A stretch of 64,000 nucleotides of DNA from Hyphomonadaceae bacterium (GCA_016791425.1 JAEUMQ010000013.1:124001-188000); one strand, 5' to 3'. Numbered from the stretch's first letter, positions 35,421 through 45,180 are shown. Notes: generated by a model not told the origin, from the sequence alone. Translations and numbers: made by a program.

Positions 35421-37871
35421 ATGGCCAACAAGAAAATGCTTATCGACGCAGCCCACCCCGAGGAGACCCGCGTGGTCGTCCTGGACGGCGGCCGCGTTGA
35501 CGATTTCGATTTCGAGACCCAGTCCAAAAAGCAGCTTCGCGGAAATATCTATCTCGCCAAGGTGACGCGCGTTGAGCCGTCGCTGCAGGCGGCGTTCGTG
35601 GAATACGGCGGCAACCGCCATGGCTTCCTCGCCTTCACCGAGATCCACCCGGACTATTACCAGATCCCGGTCGCCGACCGCGAAGCGCTGAAAGCCGAGT
35701 TCGAAGCCGTCTCCGGCCGCGCCGCACAACACGACGACAGCGACAATGACGACGTCGAAGCTGCTCCCGAACCGGAGGAAGGCGACGCGGCGGAGGGCGA
35801 AGTCGCCGACATCGAAGCTGCGCCCCCGGCGGCCGAGGCCGAAGCCGCCGCGGCGGACGAGGACGACGACGACGCGGCCGAAGAGCGCCGCCGCCAAATC
35901 CTCGTGCGCCGTTACCGCATCCAGGAGGTCATCCGTCGCCGCCAGATCATGCTGGTGCAGGTCGTCAAGGAAGAGCGCGGCAACAAGGGCGCCGCGCTCA
36001 CCACCTACCTCTCGCTCGCCGGCCGCTATTGCGTGCTGATGCCGAACACCGGCCGCGGCGGCGGCATCTCGCGCAAGATCACGAGCGCGCCTGACCGCAA
36101 ACGCCTCAAGAAGGTCGCCAACGAGCTCGAGGTGCCCCAGGGCATGGGGCTCATCATCCGCACCGCCGGCGCCAAACGCACCAAGACCGAGATCAAGCGC
36201 GACTACGAATATCTGACGCGCGCCTGGGAGAACATCCGCGACGCCACGCTGCGCTCGATCGCCCCCGCGCTCATCTATGAGGAATCCTCCCTTGTGAAGC
36301 GCGCCATCCGCGACCTTTACGGCAAGGACGTCGATGAGATCCACGTCGATGGCGAAAGCGCATACAAGGAGGCGAAGGACTTCATCCGCATGCTGATGCC
36401 CAGTCACGCCAAGCGCGTGCATCTGTGGCGCGAGCCGACGCCGATCTTCACCAGGCACGGCGTCGAGAAGCAGCTGGAATCGATCTATTCGCCCGTCGTG
36501 CAGCTGAAGAGCGGCGGCTACATCGTCATCAACCAGACCGAAGCGCTCGTCGCCATCGACGTGAACTCCGGCCGCGCCACGCGCGAGCGCAACATCGAAC
36601 AGACCGCGCTGCGCACCAACATGGAGGCGGCCGACGAGGCCGCCCGCCAGATGCGCCTGCGCGATCTCGCCGGGCTCATCGTGCTCGACTTCATCGACAT
36701 GGAGGAGAGCAAGAACGACCGCACGGTGGAAAAGCGCATGCGCGATTGCCTGCGCTTCGATCGGGCGCGCGTGCAGATGGGCAAGATTTCCGGCTTCGGA
36801 TTACTTGAGCTCTCCCGCCAGCGCCGCCGCACTGGCGTGCTCGAAGGATCCTCCCACATCTGCCCGCAATGCGCCGGCGTCGGGCGCGTGCGCTCGGTGG
36901 AATCCTCCGCCCTCGCCCTGTTGCGCGCCTTGGACGAGGCCGCCGCCCAGCACGGCGGCGAGCGCCTCGAGGCGCGCGCGCCCGCCCAGGTCGCGCTCTA
37001 CATCCTCAATGAGAAGCGCGCCGTGTTGGCCGCGATGGAGCAGAACCGCGACGTGCGCCTGCGCCTTGCAGCGTCCGAGACCCTGCTGCCGCCTGATTAT
37101 GAGATCGTCTCCCTCGGCGCGCGTCCGCCCGAGGAAGCGCCGGCGCCCGCCGAGGACGAGCGCGCCCGCGCGCGCCGCGAAGCCGCCGACGCCGCGATCG
37201 AAGACGAGGTCGACGTCGAAGGCGACGCCGAGGAGCCCGAGGACGGCGAGGAAGCCTCCGCGGCGGGAACGCGCTCCGGTCCGCGCCGGGAAGCGAACGG
37301 CGAGAGCGGCGCCGACGGCGACCACCGCCGCCGCCGCCGTCGCGGCCGTCGCGGCGGTCGCCGCCGCGAGGGATCTGAGGATGAGAGCCAGCCGCAGGCC
37401 GCCGTCGCCGAAGACGCCGCGCCGCACGAAGCAATCGCGGAGCCTGCCGAGGGCGAAGCGGCCCCGGGCGGAGGCCGTCGCCGGCGCCGGCGCCGTCGCG
37501 GCCGCGGACGCGGCGCCGACGGCGCGCCGGCCGTCGATCTCTCGCCGGCGGAATTCGCCGAAGCCCTGAACGCCGACATCGACGACGGCGTGAACGGCGC
37601 CGACGATTTCGAGGAGGCCGCGCCCGCCGAACCCGTCGTCATCGCCGCCCAGAGCACCCAGCCCATCCTCGAAGCGATCGAGCAGGCCAGCGACGCCGCC
37701 GCCCTTCGCGCGGAGGCCGCCCCGACCGCGTTCGAAGCGCCCTTCGCACCCCCGCCGGCGGCGGAAGTCGATGACGCGCCCCAGCCTGTGGCCGACATCG
37801 CCTACGAGCCGGACCAGGAGCGGCGCGAAAAATTCTTCTCGCGCTTCAGCCGATGGGGAAAGAAGGCCTGA
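35421..37871 (+). CDS. rne: Ribonuclease E
   Basis: Essential endoribonuclease and degradosome scaffold, 816 residues. The ATG at 35421 (MANKKMLIDAAHPEETRVVV) matches the family start. The S1 domain (from about 38) is interrupted by an acidic insertion (about 100-157, runs of Asp/Glu). The catalytic part contains VAIDVNSGRATRERN (about 377) and IVLDFIDMEESKNDR with the metal-binding Asp residues, and the Zn-link CPQCAGVGRVR (about 480). The C-terminal half is disordered, with two Arg-rich blocks (about 635-650 and 682-700) for RNA or partner binding. Confidence 0.95.
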   Translation: MANKKMLIDAAHPEETRVVVLDGGRVDDFDFETQSKKQLRGNIYLAKVTRVEPSLQAAFVEYGGNRHGFLAFTEIHPDYYQIPVADREALKAEFEAVSGRAAQHDDSDNDDVEAAPEPEEGDAAEGEVADIEAAPPAAEAEAAAADEDDDDAAEERRRQILVRRYRIQEVIRRRQIMLVQVVKEERGNKGAALTTYLSLAGRYCVLMPNTGRGGGISRKITSAPDRKRLKKVANELEVPQGMGLIIRTAGAKRTKTEIKRDYEYLTRAWENIRDATLRSIAPALIYEESSLVKRAIRDLYGKDVDEIHVDGESAYKEAKDFIRMLMPSHAKRVHLWREPTPIFTRHGVEKQLESIYSPVVQLKSGGYIVINQTEALVAIDVNSGRATRERNIEQTALRTNMEAADEAARQMRLRDLAGLIVLDFIDMEESKNDRTVEKRMRDCLRFDRARVQMGKISGFGLLELSRQRRRTGVLEGSSHICPQCAGVGRVRSVESSALALLRALDEAAAQHGGERLEARAPAQVALYILNEKRAVLAAMEQNRDVRLRLAASETLLPPDYEIVSLGARPPEEAPAPAEDERARARREAADAAIEDEVDVEGDAEEPEDGEEASAAGTRSGPRREANGESGADGDHRRRRRRGRRGGRRREGSEDESQPQAAVAEDAAPHEAIAEPAEGEAAPGGGRRRRRRRRGRGRGADGAPAVDLSPAEFAEALNADIDDGVNGADDFEEAAPAEPVVIAAQSTQPILEAIEQASDAAALRAEAAPTAFEAPFAPPPAAEVDDAPQPVADIAYEPDQERREKFFSRFSRWGKKA

Positions 37872-37883
37872 TCGCTCCCCGAT

Positions 37884-37929
37884 GATCACCCCCTGGTGAT
37901 CGCTGGCCAAGCGCCGCTGCGCGGCGTTT
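37884..37929 (+). terminator. Tandem hairpins downstream of rne
   Basis: Two perfect small hairpins follow the stop codon: gatcacc / ggtgatc (37884-37901, loop ccct) and cgccgc / gcggcg (37912-37926, loop tgc) followed by TTTC. The short T-run makes intrinsic termination only moderately likely. Confidence 0.45.
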
Positions 37930-38041
37930 CGCGAAGCTCAGGGAAGCGCTAGAAGAGGGCCATCTTCGCGCCGCAAAGCCCCGCTTCAAGGCTGGCGCGG
38001 ACGATGCATGCCGCACTGTTCATCGGGACTTTGGAGGGTCC

Positions 38042-39448
38042 ATGCGAGCGATCCGTGCCCTCATCACAAGCATCGCAACCGGCATCGCTGCGGCCGTTTC
38101 CCTTTTCGCGCTAGCTGGTCCCGCTTTGGCGCAACAGCAGCCCTCGATCATCCGCGACGTCGAGATCGAAGAGACGCTGCGGATCTATGCGCGTCCGGGC
38201 ATCGTTGCCGCCGGCCTCACCCCCGACGAGATCCAGCTCGTGCTGATCGGCGATCCCTCGATCAACGCCTTCGTCACCAACGGCCAGAAGATCTTCGTCC
38301 ACACCGGCCTCATACTCCGCGCCAAGAACCCCAACGAGATCATCGGCGTCCTGGCCCACGAGACGGGCCACATCGCCGGCGGCCACCTGGCGCGCAACCG
38401 CGAGGCCATGAGCTACGCCATGCGCCCGGCGATGATCTCGATCGGGCTGGGAATTCTCGCGATCGCGGCCGGCGCGCCGGACGCGGGCGCAGCGCTCATC
38501 GGCGGCGCGCCGCAATTCGCGCAGGCGAGCTTCGTGCGCCACACGCAAGTTCAGGAAAGCGCCGCCGACCAGGCCGGCGCGCAATATCTCGAAGCCAGCG
38601 GCCAGACCGGCAAGGGCCTGATCGAGTTCTTCAATCGCGAGTTCCGTCCGAACGAATTCGCCGTGCGGCGCGTGCCGGCCTACATGGTCACCCACCCCTT
38701 CACGTCCGACCGGATCGAGGCGCTGCGCCAGCGGGTGGAGCACTCCGACCATTACGGCGCCGTCGATACCCCCGATAACATCCGCCGCTTCCAGTTCATG
38801 CAGGCCAAGCTCACCGGCTTCATCGAGCCGCTCGCCCGCACCCTGCAGATCTATCCGCCTTCGGATAATTCCCAACCCGCGCGCTACGCTCGCGCTATCG
38901 CCTATTGCGGCTGCGGCGCCCAGGCGAAGGTGCCCGATCTTCCGCGCGCCACGGCCGCGATCAACAGCCTCATCGCTGAAGATCCCTCTAATCCCTTCTT
39001 CCAGGAGCTGGCCGGCCAGATCCTGTTCGAGAACGGCCGCACCGCCGAGAGCATTCCCTATCACCGCCGCTCCGTGGAGCTGCGCCCCCACGAGGCGCTG
39101 CTGCAGATCAATCTCGCCCGCGCGATCCTGCAGGCGCGCGGCCGCGCCGGCTCCGACGAAGCGATCGCCCTGTTGCAGCAAGCGGTGCAGGAAGAGCCCG
39201 ACAACGCCTTCGGCTGGCGCGAGCTGGCGAGCGCGCACGACCTGCGCGGCGAAGAGGGCCTGGCGCGCCTCGCCTCCGCCGAGATGGCCTATGCGGTGGG
39301 CGACATGGGCCGCGCACTCTCCTTCGCCGAACGTGCGCGCCGCACGTTGCCGCAAGGCACCGCCTCCTGGCAGCGCGCCTCCGACATCGTGGCTTCCGTC
39401 CAGAACGCCATGCCTGATGAACGCGGCCGCCAGCGCAGCGGCGGCTGA
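38042..39448 (+). CDS. M48-family metalloprotease with TPR repeats, BepA-like
   Basis: Periplasmic zinc protease of 468 residues, probably in outer-membrane protein quality control. Signal peptide MRAIRALITSIATGIAAAVS onward to about 31 (ALA-Q). The HExxH motif is HETGHIAGGHLAR (about 106-110), and the third zinc ligand Glu lies in ESAADQAGAQYL (about 172). The C-terminal half (about 320-450) is TPR-like (NPFFQELAGQILFENGRTAE and RELASAHDLRGEEGLARLAS). This is the BepA/YfgC layout. The next gene is a DsbA-like lipoprotein 20 bp downstream, suggesting a periplasmic protein-folding unit. Confidence 0.9.
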   Translation: MRAIRALITSIATGIAAAVSLFALAGPALAQQQPSIIRDVEIEETLRIYARPGIVAAGLTPDEIQLVLIGDPSINAFVTNGQKIFVHTGLILRAKNPNEIIGVLAHETGHIAGGHLARNREAMSYAMRPAMISIGLGILAIAAGAPDAGAALIGGAPQFAQASFVRHTQVQESAADQAGAQYLEASGQTGKGLIEFFNREFRPNEFAVRRVPAYMVTHPFTSDRIEALRQRVEHSDHYGAVDTPDNIRRFQFMQAKLTGFIEPLARTLQIYPPSDNSQPARYARAIAYCGCGAQAKVPDLPRATAAINSLIAEDPSNPFFQELAGQILFENGRTAESIPYHRRSVELRPHEALLQINLARAILQARGRAGSDEAIALLQQAVQEEPDNAFGWRELASAHDLRGEEGLARLASAEMAYAVGDMGRALSFAERARRTLPQGTASWQRASDIVASVQNAMPDERGRQRSGG

Positions 39449-39468
39449 CCGCAAGAGAGGACGATCTC

Positions 39469-40257
39469 ATGCACCGTTTCGCCGCCGCGCTCGCCGCGCT
39501 CGCGTGTCTTTTCGTCTCCGCGTGCGGTCAGGGCGCCCAAGCCCCCGCCGAGCGCATCGCCGCCGCGACGCCCGCGCCGCCGCCAAGCGAGCCGATCGAC
39601 GCCAAGAACTTCAACGCCGAACAGCAACAGGACATTCGCGCCGTCGTGCGCGATTACCTGACGCGCGATCCCTCGGTCCTGGAAGAGGCGCTGGACGCGC
39701 TCGCCGCGCGCAAGGAGGCCGCGCGCCGCCGCGAGTTGGAAACCGATCCGCGTTCCTTCGCCGTCGGCCCCGCCAACGCGTCGGTCACCGTGGTCGAGTT
39801 TTTCGACTATCGCTGCCCGCATTGCGTGGAGGCTTTGTCCTGGGTGATGGACACCATGCGCGCCCATCCCGAGATCCGCTTCGTCTTCCGCGAGCTTCCG
39901 ATCCTGACCGCGCAATCTGCCGAGGCTTCGCGCGCCGCCATCGCCTCGATCAAGCAGAACAAGTATCTGCCGTTCCACCGCGCCCTCATGAGCCATCGCG
40001 GCGACCTTGATTCCGGCGCCATCGACATGCTCGCGCGCCAGAACGGCATCGACGTCGCGCGCATGCGTCGCGACATGGCCGACCCCGCGATCGAGGATAT
40101 CCTCTCGCGCAATTACGAGCTGGCGTCCGAAGCGAGCGTGCAGGGCACGCCGGCGTTCCTGATCAACGGCGTCTGGATCAAGGGCTTCTCGAACCCCGAA
40201 CAGATGAACCGCGACTTCCAGAACGCCATCCGCCCCGCGCCGCAAGCGCAACGCTGA
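39469..40257 (+). CDS. DsbA-family thiol oxidoreductase lipoprotein, Com1-like
   Basis: Periplasmic disulfide oxidoreductase of 262 residues. Lipoprotein signal MHRFAAALAALACLFVSACG (lipobox VSAC), an Ala/Pro linker, then a helical segment (AEQQQDIRAVVRDYLTRDP) and the thioredoxin-fold domain with active site FDYRCPHCVEA (about 115). The cis-Pro loop is VQGTPAFLING. The N-terminal helical extension before the DsbA domain matches the Com1/ScsC/BdbD-type group. It is likely co-transcribed with the M48 protease upstream. Confidence 0.9.
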   Translation: MHRFAAALAALACLFVSACGQGAQAPAERIAAATPAPPPSEPIDAKNFNAEQQQDIRAVVRDYLTRDPSVLEEALDALAARKEAARRRELETDPRSFAVGPANASVTVVEFFDYRCPHCVEALSWVMDTMRAHPEIRFVFRELPILTAQSAEASRAAIASIKQNKYLPFHRALMSHRGDLDSGAIDMLARQNGIDVARMRRDMADPAIEDILSRNYELASEASVQGTPAFLINGVWIKGFSNPEQMNRDFQNAIRPAPQAQR

Positions 40258-40267
40258 GGCCCGCTCC

Positions 40268-40648
40268 ATGACCCAAGTCTCCGTCCGCTACATCGTCAAC
40301 AATGTCGAGGAAGCGATCCCTTTCTACGTCGAGCATCTTGGCTTCAAGCTTGACTTTCACCCCGGCGGCTTCGCAGTTCTGTCGCGCGGCGATCTGCGCC
40401 TGATGCTCAACCAGCCGGGCATCGGCGGCGCTGGCCGTCCCGACATCGCCGGAAGGACGCCCGCGCCTGGCGGCTGGAACCGCTTCCAGATTGTCGTTGA
40501 GCGACTGGACGAAGTGTTCGCCCGCCTGCGTCAGGCGCGCGTCCCACTACGCACCGACATTGTCACCGGAATGGGCAGCCGCCAGATCCTGGTGGAGGAT
40601 CCTTCGGGAAACCTCATCGAGATCCTCGAAGTCTCCCCCGCGCCCTGA
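40268..40648 (+). CDS. VOC-superfamily (glyoxalase/bleomycin-resistance) protein
   Basis: A 126-residue vicinal-oxygen-chelate fold protein. It begins TQVSVRYIVNNVEEAIPFYVEHLGFKLDFHP, the standard first beta-alpha-beta module, and ends QILVEDPSGNLIEILE, which supplies the metal-ligand Glu. The first-module His expected in metal-dependent members is not obvious. The substrate is unknown; such domains act as lyases, dioxygenases or binding proteins. It is 10 bp after the DsbA-like gene and converges on the thiS-thiG-pth2 operon. Confidence 0.82.
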   Translation: MTQVSVRYIVNNVEEAIPFYVEHLGFKLDFHPGGFAVLSRGDLRLMLNQPGIGGAGRPDIAGRTPAPGGWNRFQIVVERLDEVFARLRQARVPLRTDIVTGMGSRQILVEDPSGNLIEILEVSPAP

Positions 40649-40667
40649 CCCCCCGACGCCTTGACGC

Positions 40668-41033
40668 TCACACCAGCACAGGCAATTGCGCGAGCCAATC
40701 GGGCGCTTCGTCGGCGTCGATCGGACCGATCCCGAGCGCCGTGATCGTCGGTTCGGGGAACACGGTGAGCGCCGCATCCTTCACCAGCGCGACGCCGAAG
40801 CCCTCGATCTTCGCAGCCATCGCCTCCAGCTCCGCGGCGCTCTCCGCGGCGAGCACGATCTTCTTCGCACGTCCTTGGCGATAGGCGCGCGCGCGATCGG
40901 GAAAGCGCGCCTCGGCGTCCCAATAGGCGTGCAGAAAGGCGTGGCCGGCCTGCGCCATCATCTTGCCGCGCACACCCCCAGCGGCCTTCAGCGCTTCACG
41001 GCTGATGATCGCATAGAGCCGCAGATCGGCCAT
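40668..41033 (-). CDS. Peptidyl-tRNA hydrolase 2 (Pth2)-like protein
   Basis: A 121-residue protein matching the PTH2 fold: KMMAQAGHAFLHAYW resembles the Pth2 helix (K-x-AAQ-x-xHA), KIVLAAESAAELEAMAAKIEG is the central module, and LVKDAALTVFPEPTITALGIGPI matches the Pth2 DAG-T-x-x-x-PG-T-x-x-x-x-IGP end. The usual catalytic DAGRTQ is altered to DAALTV, so activity is uncertain. Classical bacteria use unrelated Pth1; Pth2 is archaeal and eukaryotic, with bacterial relatives of unknown role. The ATG shares a base with the thiG stop (TGATG), so translation is coupled. Confidence 0.75.
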   Translation of the reverse strand: MADLRLYAIISREALKAAGGVRGKMMAQAGHAFLHAYWDAEARFPDRARAYRQGRAKKIVLAAESAAELEAMAAKIEGFGVALVKDAALTVFPEPTITALGIGPIDADEAPDWLAQLPVLV

Positions 41034-41824
41034 CAGATGAGGCCGGCAAGCGGCGAGGAGGGATCGGCGTAGCGCTTCTTGCCCATCCGCCCCGCGAGAT
41101 AGGCTTCGCGCCCCGCGATCACCGCATGCTTCATCGCCCGCGCCATGCGGATGGGATCCTTCGCTTCGGCGATAGCGGTGTTCATCAGGACGCCGTCGCA
41201 GCCAAGCTCCATTGCGATCGCGGCGTCCGAGGCGGTGCCGACGCCGGCGTCCACGATCACCGGCACGCGCGCCTGCTCCACGATCAGGCGAATATTGACC
41301 GGGTTCTGCACCCCGAGCCCGGAGCCGATGAGCGAGCCGAGCGGCATGATCGCCACGCAGCCGATGTCCTCCAACTTCCGCGCATAGACCGGATCGTCGC
41401 TGCAATAGACCATCACCTCGAAGCCCTCGGCGATGAGCAGCTTGGCGGCCTTCAGCGTCTCTTCCATGTCCGGGTAGAGCGTCTTCTGGTCGGCCAGCAC
41501 TTCGAGCTTGACGAGCGTCCAGCCGCCCGCCTCGCGCGCGAGCCGCAGCGTTCGCACCGCCTCCTCGCCGGTGAAACAGCCTGCGGTGTTCGGCAGATAC
41601 GTGGTGGACTTCGGATCGATGAAATCGACGAGGCGCTCTTGCTTGGGATCAGAGAGATTGACGCGACGGATCGCGACGGTGACCATCTCCGCGCCGCTCG
41701 CCTCGAGCGCCGCGGCGTTCTCAGCATAGGACCTGTATTTCCCCGTCCCGATGATCAGACGCGAGGAAAACATCCGCCCAGCGATGGTCAGCGGCGCGTC
41801 GGCGCTCGCGTGCGAGCCATCCAT
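41033..41824 (-). CDS. thiG: Thiazole synthase ThiG
   Basis: Builds the thiazole phosphate moiety of thiamin from DXP, dehydroglycine and ThiS thiocarboxylate; 263 residues, TIM barrel. Seen: [15 protein letters not shown], the Schiff-base Lys region [27 protein letters not shown] and [19 protein letters not shown]. The ATG at 41824 shares a base with the thiS stop; a longer in-frame reading covers thiS in another frame and is rejected. Other thiamin genes (thiC, thiE, thiF, thiO) are not in the window. Confidence 0.95.
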   Translation of the reverse strand: MDGSHASADAPLTIAGRMFSSRLIIGTGKYRSYAENAAALEASGAEMVTVAIRRVNLSDPKQERLVDFIDPKSTTYLPNTAGCFTGEEAVRTLRLAREAGGWTLVKLEVLADQKTLYPDMEETLKAAKLLIAEGFEVMVYCSDDPVYARKLEDIGCVAIMPLGSLIGSGLGVQNPVNIRLIVEQARVPVIVDAGVGTASDAAIAMELGCDGVLMNTAIAEAKDPIRMARAMKHAVIAGREAYLAGRMGKKRYADPSSPLAGLI

Positions 41825-42024
41825 CACCCGCCCCCCACGAACTGGACGATCTCCAGTTCGTCCCCGTCCGCCAGCGTCCGGTCGCCGAACGTCGAGCGCG
41901 GGACGATGGCCCGGTTGAGTTCGACCGCCACCTTGCGCGAATCGATCTCCCAACGCGCCAGCGCCCCCGCAAGGCTTAAGCCTTGCGGCGCTTCGCGAAC
42001 TTCGCCATTGACCAGCACGCGCAT
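41824..42024 (-). CDS. thiS: Sulfur carrier protein ThiS
   Basis: Ubiquitin-like sulfur carrier of 66 residues donating sulfur to ThiG. It starts [20 protein letters not shown] and ends [12 protein letters not shown], with the obligatory C-terminal Gly-Gly that becomes the thiocarboxylate. The internal [14 protein letters not shown] is the family signature. Start 42024, stop overlapping thiG by one base. Confidence 0.95.
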   Translation of the reverse strand: MRVLVNGEVREAPQGLSLAGALARWEIDSRKVAVELNRAIVPRSTFGDRTLADGDELEIVQFVGGG

Positions 42025-42126
42025 CGGCCTTCCTATCGCCGCCGACATAAGGCCGCCCGGCAGGTCACGCAACGTTCTGCCGCGCTTCGTTCCCGTTTCA
42101 TTTCCACCCCTGCACCTCTCCGGCCC

Positions 42127-42576
42127 ATGCCCGACCGAGACAAGCCGCTCTTCATCCTCAACGGCCCCAACCTGAACCTGCTGGGTGTAAGGGAGCCGGA
42201 GATTTACGGCCGCGCCACCCTCGCCGACGTCAAGGCGGTTTGCGAGCGCGCGGCCGGCGCGCGCGCGATCGACTTTCGCCAGACCAACCACGAGGGCGTG
42301 CTGATCGACTGGCTCCATGAAGCCCGAGAGAAGGCGGCCGCAATCATCCTCAATCCTGGCGCCTACGCCCACACGTCCATCGCGCTGCGCGACGCGGTCA
42401 GCGCCCTTCCAGTTCCATTGATCGAGGTCCACTTGTCCAACATCGCCGCGCGGGAGCCTTTCCGCCATCATTCGCATGTCGCGGGAGTGGCCAAGGGCGT
42501 CGTCATGGGCTTCGGCGCCGAGAGCTACGCCCTTGCAATTGCGGCCGCTCTTCGGCTTGAAGGCGCCGTATCGTGA
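42127..42576 (+). CDS. aroQ: 3-dehydroquinate dehydratase type II
   Basis: Shikimate-pathway enzyme converting 3-dehydroquinate to 3-dehydroshikimate, 149 residues, dodecameric type II fold. Motifs: [18 protein letters not shown] with the active-site Tyr, [35 protein letters not shown] with the catalytic His region, and [20 protein letters not shown]. The ATG at 42127 matches the family start. It overlaps the possible GTG of the accB frame by 4 nt and leads the aroQ-accB-accC cluster that is common in alphaproteobacteria. Confidence 0.95.
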   Translation: MPDRDKPLFILNGPNLNLLGVREPEIYGRATLADVKAVCERAAGARAIDFRQTNHEGVLIDWLHEAREKAAAIILNPGAYAHTSIALRDAVSALPVPLIEVHLSNIAAREPFRHHSHVAGVAKGVVMGFGAESYALAIAAALRLEGAVS

Positions 42577-42596
42577 GCAGCGGCAACGGGACCAAG

Positions 42597-43061
42597 ATGA
42601 GCGAGAAGAAGGCACTCGATCCCGCCATCGTGCGTGAGCTGGCGAAGATCCTTCGCGAAGACGGCCTCACCGAAATCGAGCTGGAGCTCGGAGACCTCAA
42701 ACTGCGCCTGGCGCGGATGGCCGCCGTGGCGCCGGTCCAAGCCTTCGCGCCCGCGCCGGCGCCCGTTCTTCAAGCCGGCCCGGCGCCCGCGCCCGCCGTC
42801 GCGGCCCCCGCCGAGGACCGCAACCACCCCGGCGCCCTCACGTCTCCGATGGTCGGCACGATCTATCTGGCGCCCGCCGAAGACGCGCCCGAGTTCGTCA
42901 AGGAAGGCGACGCCGTCGTCGAAGGCCAGACCCTCATGGTCGTGGAGGCGATGAAGACGTTCAATCCGATCCCGGCCCCCCGCGCCGGCAAGGTGAAGAA
43001 GATCCTCGTCGCCAACAAGCAGCCGGTCGAGTTCGGCGAAGCCCTCGCGATCATCGAATGA
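42597..43061 (+). CDS. accB: Acetyl-CoA carboxylase biotin carboxyl carrier protein
   Basis: Carries biotin between the carboxylase and transferase partners of acetyl-CoA carboxylase, 154 residues. N-terminal ALDPAIVRELAKILREDGLTEIELELG, an Ala/Pro-rich hinge (about 45-75), and the biotinyl domain with the modified Lys in VVEAMKTFNPI (about 119). SPMVGTIYLAPAEDAPEFV is the preceding strand pair. The ATG at 42597 is favoured; a GTG at 42573 overlapping the aroQ stop is possible and would couple translation. The ending NKQPVEFGEALAIIE is typical. Confidence 0.94.
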   Translation: MSEKKALDPAIVRELAKILREDGLTEIELELGDLKLRLARMAAVAPVQAFAPAPAPVLQAGPAPAPAVAAPAEDRNHPGALTSPMVGTIYLAPAEDAPEFVKEGDAVVEGQTLMVVEAMKTFNPIPAPRAGKVKKILVANKQPVEFGEALAIIE

Positions 43062-43193
43062 TCGCGCCATTCTCCGTACGCAGAACGAACGCGCCGCCCG
43101 CGCCGGGAGCGCGCGCTGGCTTGAAGGCCGGTTCCGGCGACCGGCGCGCCTCAGCAGGGAAGCTTGGCGTCGCGGCGCCGGCGCGCCAAAACG

Positions 43194-44537
43194 ATGTTCG
43201 ATAAGGTCCTGATCGCCAATCGCGGCGAGATCGCGCTGCGCATCCACCGCGCCTGCAAGGAGATGGGCATCTCCACGGTGGCGGTGCACTCCACCGCCGA
43301 CGCAGACGCCATGCACGTGCGCCTCGCCGACGAGAGCGTGTGCATCGGTCCTCCGCCGGCGGCGAAATCCTATCTGAACATCCCCGCGATCATCACCGCG
43401 GCCGAGATCACCAAGGCCGACGCCATCCATCCCGGCTACGGCTTCCTCTCGGAGAACGCCAAGTTCGCCGAGATCGTCGAACAGCATAAGATGACGTTCA
43501 TCGGCCCCAAGGCCGATCACATCAAGCTGATGGGCGACAAGATCGCCGCCAAGAAGGCCGTGCAGAAGGCAGGCATTCCCGTTGTGCCGGGCTCCGACGG
43601 CGGCGTCTCCACCGACGCGGAGGCCAAGAAGGTCGCCAAGGCGGTGGGCTATCCGCTGCTGGTGAAGGCTGCGGCCGGCGGCGGCGGACGCGGCATGAAG
43701 CTCGTGCGCCAGCCGGAAGAACTGGCCGACGCCCTCGCCGCCGCTCGCGCCGAAGCCCGCGCTGCGTTCGGCGACGAGAGCGTCTATCTTGAGCGCTTCC
43801 TGGAACGCCCCCGCCACATCGAGATCCAGATCATCGCCGACAGCCACGGCAATGTCGTGCACCTGGGCGAACGCGATTGCTCACTCCAGCGCCGTCACCA
43901 GAAGGTGCTGGAGGAGGCGCCCTCGCCAGCGCTCAACGCAGCCGAGCGCATGAAGATCGGCAAGACCACCGCCGACGCCATCGCCAAGCTCGGCTATCTC
44001 GGCCTTGGCACGGTCGAATATCTCTACGAGAACGGCGAGTTCTACTTCATCGAGATGAACACCCGCCTGCAGGTGGAGCATCCCGTCACCGAGATGATCA
44101 CCGGCCTCGATCTCGTTCGCGAGCAGATCCGCATCGCGCACGGCGAGCCGCTGCCGTTCACGCAGGAAGATGTCGAGCTCTCCGGCCATTCGATCGAATG
44201 CCGCATCAACGCGGAGAACCCCAAGACGTTCGCACCCTCGCCAGGCGCGATCACCAGCTTCCATTCCCCGGGCGGCTTGGGCGTACGGCTCGATAGCGCG
44301 ATCTATGCCGGCTACAAGATCCCGCCCTATTACGACTCGCTGATCGGCAAGCTCATCGTGCACGGGCGCGACCGCAACGAATGCATGATGCGCCTCCGCC
44401 GCGCGCTTGGCGAGACGGTCGTCGGCGGCATCGAGACCACGATCCCGCTCTTCCAGCGCCTCGTCACCGAGCCGGATGTGCTGAACGGCGAGTACCACAT
44501 CAACTGGCTGGAAGCGTACCTGAAGGGCGACGCCTGA
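43194..44537 (+). CDS. accC: Acetyl-CoA carboxylase biotin carboxylase subunit
   Basis: ATP-dependent biotin carboxylase, 447 residues, first step of fatty acid synthesis. Seen: [35 protein letters not shown], the glycine-rich ATP loop [33 protein letters not shown], and [20 protein letters not shown] with catalytic Glu and Arg residues. The ATG at 43194 fits the family length; an upstream ATG at 43164 adds ten basic residues. It is separated from accB by 132 bp in which I see nothing notable. Confidence 0.96.
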   Translation: MFDKVLIANRGEIALRIHRACKEMGISTVAVHSTADADAMHVRLADESVCIGPPPAAKSYLNIPAIITAAEITKADAIHPGYGFLSENAKFAEIVEQHKMTFIGPKADHIKLMGDKIAAKKAVQKAGIPVVPGSDGGVSTDAEAKKVAKAVGYPLLVKAAAGGGGRGMKLVRQPEELADALAAARAEARAAFGDESVYLERFLERPRHIEIQIIADSHGNVVHLGERDCSLQRRHQKVLEEAPSPALNAAERMKIGKTTADAIAKLGYLGLGTVEYLYENGEFYFIEMNTRLQVEHPVTEMITGLDLVREQIRIAHGEPLPFTQEDVELSGHSIECRINAENPKTFAPSPGAITSFHSPGGLGVRLDSAIYAGYKIPPYYDSLIGKLIVHGRDRNECMMRLRRALGETVVGGIETTIPLFQRLVTEPDVLNGEYHINWLEAYLKGDA

Positions 44538-44613
44538 GGCGTTCGCAAACGCGCGCCCTTGGGCGAAAACAAACCCCGGGATACAGTCGCCGGGCGCTGA
44601 ACAGGAGCGCCGC

Positions 44614-45165
44614 TTGCTTCGCCAAACGCTCGCAACCCTTGCCCTCGTCTTCCTGAGCGCCTGCACGCAGACGCTCGCGACAGCCCCCGCGCAGGAAAGC
44701 CCCAGCAGCGCGGCGCCTGCACCAAGCGCCCCCGCGCCCGACCTCCTGGGCAAGATGACGGGGCGGTGGACCCTCACCGGCCAGATCGCCGGCCAGAACA
44801 CCGTCCACGACGTCGAGGCCGATTGGGTGCTGCAGGAAAGCTATGTGCGCATCACCGAGGTCTCCCGGGAGCGCGACGCCAGCGGCAAGCCCGCCTACGA
44901 AGCGATCGTCCTGATCGGCTGGCTGAAGGATCATTATGTCTGCTTCTGGTTCGACAACACGGAGGTCGCCTCCGGCGACGTGACGTGCAGGGCGCCGCTG
45001 ACGGGGGATTCCATCGCGCTTGAGTTCCGCGACGGCCAGGGCGCACTCATCTTCACCAACACGTTCGCCTACCGCCGCGCCGAAGACGCCTGGACCTGGC
45101 GAATGGTCGGTTCGGAAAACGGCCAGGACGCGCTCTTCGGAGACGTGACGCTTCGGCGCAAATAG
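44614..45165 (+). CDS. Lipoprotein of unknown function, DUF1579-like
   Basis: A 183-residue lipoprotein. The TTG at 44614 is preceded by CAGGAGC and gives a signal peptide ending LVFLSACTQT (lipobox LSAC). After an Ala/Pro linker, the domain LLGKMTGRWTLTGQIAGQNT continues with ADWVLQESYVRI and WLKDHYVCFWFDN. This resembles DUF1579-type lipocalin-like beta-barrels, but the match is by eye only. It is predicted to sit in the outer or inner membrane facing the periplasm. It converges with the ferritin-like fusion gene. Confidence 0.72.
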   Translation: MLRQTLATLALVFLSACTQTLATAPAQESPSSAAPAPSAPAPDLLGKMTGRWTLTGQIAGQNTVHDVEADWVLQESYVRITEVSRERDASGKPAYEAIVLIGWLKDHYVCFWFDNTEVASGDVTCRAPLTGDSIALEFRDGQGALIFTNTFAYRRAEDAWTWRMVGSENGQDALFGDVTLRRK

Positions 45166-45180
45166 CGGCCTCGGCGCCGA

